Source: Parietaria judaica (Eukaryota > Streptophyta > Magnoliopsida > Rosales > Urticaceae). From it: DNA of 64,000 nt. Below the pieces are notes generated by a model, which was not told where the DNA came from, ran no database searches, and saw nothing but the letters and a program-made list of their open reading frames with translations. This document shows, piece by piece, positions 58,480 to 64,000 of the stretch. The position numbers were made by a program, and so were the translations under genes. Position 1 is the first letter of the stretch. Each line of letters begins with the position of its first letter. The stretch covers positions 11,555,001 through 11,619,000 of the forward strand of contig OX940869.1 in the NCBI GenBank assembly GCA_954871525.1, read 5' to 3'.

Positions 58480-58860
58480 CCCAACCTCGATGAGCTGCTA
58501 GAGCTAGGATGAGTCTGATCGTGTCCAGTCTTGCCACGGGGGCAAAGACTTCCTCGAAGTCGACTCCTTATCTCTGCATGTAGCCTTTGGCAACTAGTCT
58601 TGCCTTATGCTTTAGGACATTTTCCTCGGTGTCCTTCTTGAGCTTGTATACCCATTTCAGACCAATGGGCTTCCGACCTTTGAGCAAGCCAGTGAGCTCC
58701 CATGTCCTGTTCTTCTCGATGGACTCCATCTCCTTCTTCATTGCCTCTAGCCATTCCTCCTCGCTTGTTGCCTCTTGGTAGTTGGCTGGCTCCTCGGCGC
58801 ACAACAAGGACAACTCTTCTAGGTTCATCTCCACTTCCTAAGCATCTTCGTATACTTCTG
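58480..58860 (-). pseudogene. Element D reverse transcriptase start
   Basis: The minus strand gives NYQEATSEEEWLEAMKKEME, KNRTWELTGLLKGRKPIGLK, WVYKLKKDTEENVLKHKARL and VAKGYMQR, then after a break [16 protein letters not shown]. This is the N-terminal RT of a Copia pol; the catalytic YVDD region is gone. Confidence 0.8.
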
Positions 58861-58984
58861 CTAAGGAACGAAATCTTCTTGGACCACCCTTTATCGATCA
58901 ATCTCCTGAGCGGGACGGGCTGGTTCTGCTCGGGCTGGGAGTCCTGGGTTTACCCGGAGTGGAATTTCCCAGACTGGAAGTAGT

Positions 58985-59250
58985 CGGACTTGGCAATCCT
59001 ACACCTGAACTGGGTGTTGCTGGCTCTTCCTGCTCAGCAACCTCTTCTTCCTCTTCTCCTTCGACTTCGAACTCAACTGAGTTTTGTTCGGGTTCACCAT
59101 TCTCTTCGAACCAATCCCACTTCTTTTCTTCTTGGAACACGGCATCTATGCTCACCTAGATCTTGCCGCGTCAGGGGTCAAAGAGTCTGTGTGCCTTGCT
59201 TCCATCTTCAACACTAAGGTGGTACACCATCGTCTAACTCCTGTCATCGA
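58985..59250. repeat. Direct duplication in element D, copy 1
   Basis: 266 bases, from CGGACTTGGCAATCC to CTGTCATCGA, repeated at 60502-60767 with about one mismatch. Encodes part of the integrase-RT linker (acidic VEFEVEGEEEEEVAEQEE on the minus strand). Confidence 0.88.
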
Positions 59251-59830
59251 GTTTCTTGAGATGGGGACCCACAATCTTCACATGTGCAGTGCACCCAAAC
59301 ACTCCCAAGTGCTCTAAGTGAGGCTTCTTCCCATACCACGCCTGGTATGTAGTGCGTTCTCCTAGTGCCTTTGTTGGCAAACGGTTTAGCAAATAGACCA
59401 TGTGTCTAACTGCTTCTCCCCAAAACCTCGCCAGGACTTTCACGCTCTTCAGCAAACTCCTTGATGTGTCATCACTGTTCGGTTTCGTCTCTCCACTACA
59501 CCGTTCTGCTGGGGAGTGTACGGTGCGGTCAGGTGGCGCTCAACTCCTTCCTCATTGCACAACTCTCCAAACTGCTGGGATGTGAACTCTCCACCTCGGT
59601 ATGTTATCAAGACCTTCATCTTGTGTTCTGACCCATTCTCAACAAGCCTCTTGAACTTCTTGAAGACTTCAAAGGCTCCACTCTTCTCCTTGAGCGTGTA
59701 GATCCATATCCAACGACTGTAGTCGTCAACTAGTAGTAAGAAATACTTGCTTCTGGGTAGAGTTGCTGGGGTGATTGGACCACAGAGGTCCGCATACTAG
59801 TTGGAGAGGTCGTTCTGCTGAGAATTTGGC
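59230..59830 (-). pseudogene. Element D integrase fragments
   Basis: Recognisable pieces are FWGEAVRHMVYLLNRLPTKA, TYQAWYGKKPHLEHLGVFGC and HVKIVGPHLKKLDDRS, the C-terminal part of Copia integrase. Further upstream are broken remains of the catalytic core. Stops and frameshifts interrupt it. Confidence 0.75.
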
Positions 59831-60229
59831 CTTGATCGAAAATGATACTCTTGCCTGTTTCGCAATCATGGAGCATTCACATAGTTGGTTAGGGTGTTCA
59901 ATCATGGGAACCCCAAAGGCCATCTTCTTATCTCCTATCATCTTGAGGCAGACGGGTTGGCCTATCTCCAGGAGAATCTTGTACAGCCTGTTTAGCGTTC
60001 TCTTCACCTTCATCAGCAGGTTGCCATTTTGGTTCCACATCTTTATAGAGGAGCCGGACATCACAATTGTGTTGCCGATCTCCATCATCTGTCCGAGGTT
60101 GATGATGTTACTCTTCAGTTTTGGGATGTAGTACACCTGGGTCATGAGGCGTTGGTCCCCGTTCTTGCAGACGAACAGGATCAACCCTCTGCCTCTAATT
60201 TTGACAATTGAAACATCGTCAAAATTCAC
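59726..60229 (-). pseudogene. Element D protease/pre-integrase region
   Basis: A frame from 60229 reads VKIRGRGLILFVCKNGDQRL, VYYIPKLKSNIINLGQMMEI and a Cys-containing LCECSMIAKQARVSF. This is the segment between protease and integrase, including the zinc-binding part of integrase. The protease active site is not in this frame. Confidence 0.75.
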
Positions 60230-60501
60230 GCTCCCCGTGATCTTCTAATCGAGCTCTTCAAACATAGCTCGGACACTTGTTATGTGTTTGCTCGCACCAT
60301 TGTCTAGGTACCAGACATCGGTAGAGACTTTCTACTCACCGTCTACGAGGAGGTTAGCAATAACCTTGTCCTCAATCAGGAGTACCGTCTCGCTGGTAAT
60401 CTTCTCTAGGCAGGGCTACTCCACTTCCAGGTCGATCTGCTAGCTAATCGTCTCTCCCCCGGGCTTGGAGTCTCTCTCGACTACGAGGATCTTCTCGTAG
60501 A

Positions 60502-60767
60502 CGGACTTGGCAATCCTACACCTGAACTGGGTGTTGCTGGCTCTTCCTGCTCAGCAACCTCTTCTTCCTCTTCTCCTTCGACTTCGAACTCAACTGAGTT
60601 TTGTTCGGGTTCACCATTCTCTTCGAACCAATCCCACTTATTTTCTTCTTGGAACACGGCATCTATGCTCACCTAGATCTTGCCGCGTCAGGGGTCAAAG
60701 AGTCTGTGTGCCTTGCTTCCATCTTCAACACTAAGGTGGTACACCATCGTCTAACTCCTGTCATCGA
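60502..60767. repeat. Direct duplication in element D, copy 2
   Basis: Second copy of 58985-59250, out of order between gag and protease. It is flanked by two copies of a 35-base stretch starting CGATCTGCTAGCTAATCG (about 60434 and 60766). Confidence 0.85.
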
Positions 60768-61370
60768 TCTGCTAGCTAATCGTCTCTCCCCCGGGCTTGA
60801 GGCGACCAACAACCTCTTCGACCGTCATGGTCTTGAGATCGCTGAACTGCTCAATCGATGTCACGATCTGCATGTACTTGTGTGGCATGGCTCTAATGAA
60901 TTTCTTGAAAACGGTGGTTTCATCCACCATGTCTCCTAGCGAGCGTATGCCGGTCACAATGGACGTGAGTTTCATGGCAAAGTCGTCAATGGACTCGCCG
61001 TCCCTCACCCGAAGAACCTCGAATTCACTCTTCAAGGTTTGAACTTTTGCATCTTTGACGAGGTCGGCGCTCGAAGTGTTGCCCACGCCTCCTTCGCGGA
61101 ATCGTTCTCGGCGATAATGAGAAGGACGTCTTCCGAAACTCCTTGGTAGATGGCAGCGAGTGTCATCCTCTCCTTGCGCCCTTCGACATCGCTGCCTTCT
61201 ACAGCCTCCCAAACTCCTTGCGCTTGCAGGTTCACCCGCATCTTCAACGCCCACACCGAGTAATTGCTCTTCATGAGCATCGAATAATGGAGCGTCACGT
61301 TTCCTTCCTTTGATCCGATCTTCGTCGCCGTCACCAACTCTCCTCCGGTGGACTCGCTTGGTGACGACAT
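60768..61370 (-). pseudogene. Element D gag (frameshifted)
   Basis: The ATG at 61368-61370 starts MSSPSESTGGELVTATKIGS, followed by NYSVWALKMRVNLQAQGVWE, the DUF4219/UBN2-type gag start. A frameshift near 61075 moves the rest (KSEFEVLRVRDGESIDDFAM, FIRAMPHKYMQIVTSIEQF) to the frame ending at 60772. The zinc knuckle is missing at the duplicated segment. Confidence 0.82.
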
Positions 61371-61386
61371 CTTCTTCCGCAACTTG

Positions 61387-61398
61387 CTCTGATACCAA
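61387..61398 (-). other. Primer binding site of element D
   Basis: TGGTATCAGAGC on the minus strand, directly before the LTR end. Confidence 0.8.
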
Positions 61399-61399
61399 T

Positions 61400-61700
61400 T
61401 GTTGGTTCCCAATGTAATTGATCTACCAAAACAAACGAAGAGCAAGAAACAAAAGAAAGAAGAAAAGTTTGGGAGAATTTTCTTTGATTTAATCGAAGGT
61501 AAAAATACAATGGAGGAGTTACAAAAAAAACACTAACACTAGTATTTATAGGAGGGCAACAACTAACCCTAGCAAGAAAAAAAGAAACTTCCTAAAATAC
61601 AATCAATCAAATATTTTACAATCACAACTAAATCCTAACAAATCAGGAAATTAAATCAAATCCCCAAACTTGCTCCTTAAGTTTGGCACCTTCCAGGAAT
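61400..61700 (-). repeat. 5' LTR of element D (outer limit unknown)
   Basis: Starts TGTTGGTTCCCAATG in plus orientation next to the primer site and contains an inverted TATA box (TATTTATA, 61543-61550). With the 3' LTR gone, the far end cannot be fixed; a region rich in CTAGTC and TGTCCGTC words (61725-61905) may belong to its U3. Confidence 0.55.
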
Positions 61701-63618
61701 AGCTCCATTGACTTCTCGCGTGGACTAGCAGAGCTGCTAGGCTTTTATCCGAACAGAGCTGTTAGTCAGTGATTGAGCAATCCTGCTTGTCTTCTTTTCT
61801 GTCCGTCTCACTTTCTGTCCGTCATTCTTGTTGTCCGTCTTCATCCCGCTAGTCTTCATTCTGTTAGGCTCCGTTCTGCTAGTCTGAGATTCTACTAGTC
61901 TCAGTTCAGGCAAGTCAGGCTTAAACTCACAGCAAATACAAGTCATGTAGCATATAAAGAAAGGGAATCGACTAGGGTATAAGATGCAAAAGAAATACAG
62001 AGAGAGCTTTAGGGTTTATTCCAGTTTTTTTTTTTTTGTTCTTTCTTTTTTCTTCTAGTGTTGGAATCATGCTGTCAAACTCCGGCACTCGCAGGCATAG
62101 GTCGGGATAGATTATATTGCTTAATTTTTCTGTTTCAAACTTTAATGCAATTTGTATTCTTCATTCATGTATTAATATGTTCCGTAGATTTCTTCAAACA
62201 CTTTTCATATCAAGACAATATTTTTAGTCTGCATTTAGGCATTAAAATTGGTATCGTATCAACGAAGCAATAAAAGGATTCCCGAAGCTAGCCATTTTCT
62301 CAAACATTCTCAACTTCAATTATTGCTTCGCGTCTTTAAAATCTATTGTTTTAACTCTTCTTATTTCTTTAAACAGTTCTTCTTTGTGAAAGAGTTTCTC
62401 TTTACTTCGCTTCCTCGTGAATATATTGACTAGAAACGACTCCGCTTTCTTTGTGGTACACCAACTAATGAGCGAGAGCACAGTTTTAGTGTGATCACGA
62501 TACTTTGCACATTGTCTCACGTACTAAGACGAATTGACTAGATATGGGCCTCCGTCAAAAGTCAGAATCCAAATTAATAATAGAGTCGCGTTATTAGGAT
62601 ATAATAATAGAGTCAGATACTCAGTCTTGCCTACGTTGATTTTACTATGTAAACCATAAAAAATTATGTGAGAAGTAAGCCATGAATTAGATAATCACTC
62701 AGATAGTCAGATATATCACTCGTGCAAATCCGAATTAGTGTGTGTGCGTTTTTTTTTTTTTTTTTACTAATATGCCACAATGCCTAAATGTATTAAAATA
62801 GAGTTATAAACTATTATCCTTCCGGTAGTGTTCATTTGTGAAAAATGGTCGTTGTGAAGAAAAATGAGCACATTCGGTCTATGATCTATTACGATTTTAG
62901 CAATCAAATAATTCGTTCGAAAAAGAAAAAAAAAGTAGATTTTATAGCATTAACGTGTTCTTTAGTCAACTTACACAATAAACTAGAGATTACACTCAAA
63001 TCAACATATGTGGGCTATGTGAACATAAAGTATTTAATAATTCGGCCAAGAAAGACCGGATTAACGTTTCATTTTTTTCTTAATTTCTCGGTCAAGCTTT
63101 GTAATTCAACTCCCGCTAAATAATAAATTGACCAATCAATTGTTCTTCATTCTTTGTCATAAACTGCTCACGCCTCGGTATGATATTATTCCAGCGAGAT
63201 CACTGATCTGAAGGATCTTGGTAAAAATCTTCAGAGAGAAGTCGGAGCTTATTATTAATTTTAGAGGAATCACTGATGTACAACCTTCTCCATTGAGTTG
63301 ATCTTTCTGGTTCCATATTTTTTTGTGTGGTCAGCACTTATTAGCACAAGAGTATTCTGCTTATTATTTAAAAAATAAATAAAAAAAAAACAAAAAAATT
63401 ATTTCTAGCCTAGATATCTTTTTCTGTGAATGTTCTCTTTACTAACTAGTTGTGATTTACTTCTGGCGTTTTTCATGAAAATGTCGTTCACACTATTTTA
63501 CTTTAACCTACATGTCGTTTTGTCTGCCTAAGGGCTTTTCCCTTACCTTATTTTTTTTTTTTGTCGTTTTCCCATTGCATTTGATTATTAATTTCCTTCA
63601 CATGAACCGATACGAAAA
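61701..63618. other. No recognisable gene
   Basis: AT-rich with T runs (62025-62040, 62751-62766). Open frames reach only 60-92 codons with no domain recognised. Confidence 0.5.
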
Positions 63619-64000
63619 TCTATATATATATAAAAGGAAAATCTACCTACAATAAATTGGTGCTCTATATAGCTTGGAAATGGAGAATCCTACAATTCTA
63701 AAATTTCACTATTTTAGATTTATTTTTAAAACATATCATCATCACTAAATAATATTCACTACAGTTTTACACGAAATTATTGCAGCCATTATTGAGATTA
63801 TTACTTTCTTAGATGCATGCAACATTTACAACATTTAATTTAATAATAGATACTTAATTCTATACGTGGTTGTAACATATGACTTTTCTAATTCTATAAA
63901 ATTGTTGGCTTTCTTGATTAATACAAGAAACCAAAAAGACACCACTAAAATTTACATTTAAAACTTTTGAGGAATGAATTCAAAACTGATCGTTTTGTAG
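63619..64000 (+). mobile_element. Candidate Helitron 5' end
   Basis: After an A, the sequence TCTATATATATATAAAAGG resembles the AT-rich 5' TC terminus of plant Helitrons. The 3' end would lie outside the window, so this is only a candidate. Confidence 0.25.

Larger units (their letters stand above)
58470..61399 (-). mobile_element. Element D: broken Copia, 3' end lost
   Basis: Minus-strand order from 61399: primer site, gag, duplicated segment, gag-pre-integrase region, integrase, linker, start of RT. The RT is cut shortly after [16 protein letters not shown] at the LTR fragment, so most of RT, RNase H and the 3' LTR are missing. Many stops and frameshifts show old age. Confidence 0.82.

Noticed and set aside
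62058..63123. Short frames (60-92 codons) near the right edge
   Set aside because: AT-driven, no domain, no promoter or splice context.

Overview
The window is plant nuclear DNA, very probably from a eudicot. It is AT-rich, has no bacterial gene arrangement, and is dominated by Ty1/Copia LTR retrotransposons primed by initiator-methionine tRNA. It also holds DNA transposons (CACTA-like, pogo/Emigrant-like MITE, Helitron ends) and broken plant gene fragments. I saw no intact host gene, rRNA, tRNA or CRISPR array, and the species cannot be named from the sequence.

Left part (1-15.1 kb). Two dense clusters of a palindromic motif (GACTGA-N3-TCAGTC) lie at 1-1235 and 10681-11890 and look like subterminal repeats of CACTA-type transposons. 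Between them are minus-strand exon fragments resembling ornithine aminotransferase (4475-4591) and RNA polymerase I second subunit (3039-3115, 2121-2258), a GC-rich foldback repeat (3744-4150), a possible hAT-type MITE (5781-5960) and a second CACTA-like end (6724). A Helitron 3' end (about 12597), a 637-bp Emigrant-like MITE with TA duplications (12972-13608) and a two-exon pseudogene (14391-15040) follow.

Middle part (15.1-58 kb) is a three-level nest. Element T, a decayed Tnt1-like Copia on the plus strand, is cut at 18757 by element B, a long-LTR non-autonomous Copia on the minus strand (18758-57945). B is itself interrupted twice. The first interruption, at 22133-47565, is array A, a plus-strand relative of B with four LTRs alternating with three internal regions and flanked by one 5-bp target duplication (gaatg). 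The second, at 49947-55127, is element C, a minus-strand Copia with about 133-bp LTRs and a nearly intact 1021-codon pol.

A and B share 2.6-2.8 kb LTRs and a roughly 1.9-kb leader between the primer binding site and gag. The leader carries a GC-rich palindromic island, four tandem stem-loops with a common 3' box and three copies of a GAGTCAC hairpin. Array A keeps gag, reverse transcriptase and RNase H but has no protease or integrase region. All three gag copies carry the same stop codon, so the array must have depended on enzymes from elsewhere.

Right part (57-64 kb). The 5' LTR of B stops at 57945, where it is fused head to head with a sense-oriented fragment of a related LTR (57946-58469). 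This abuts element D, a heavily broken minus-strand Copia (58470-61399, LTR from 61400) with an internal 266-bp duplication. The last 2 kb has no recognisable gene; a possible Helitron 5' end starts at 63619.
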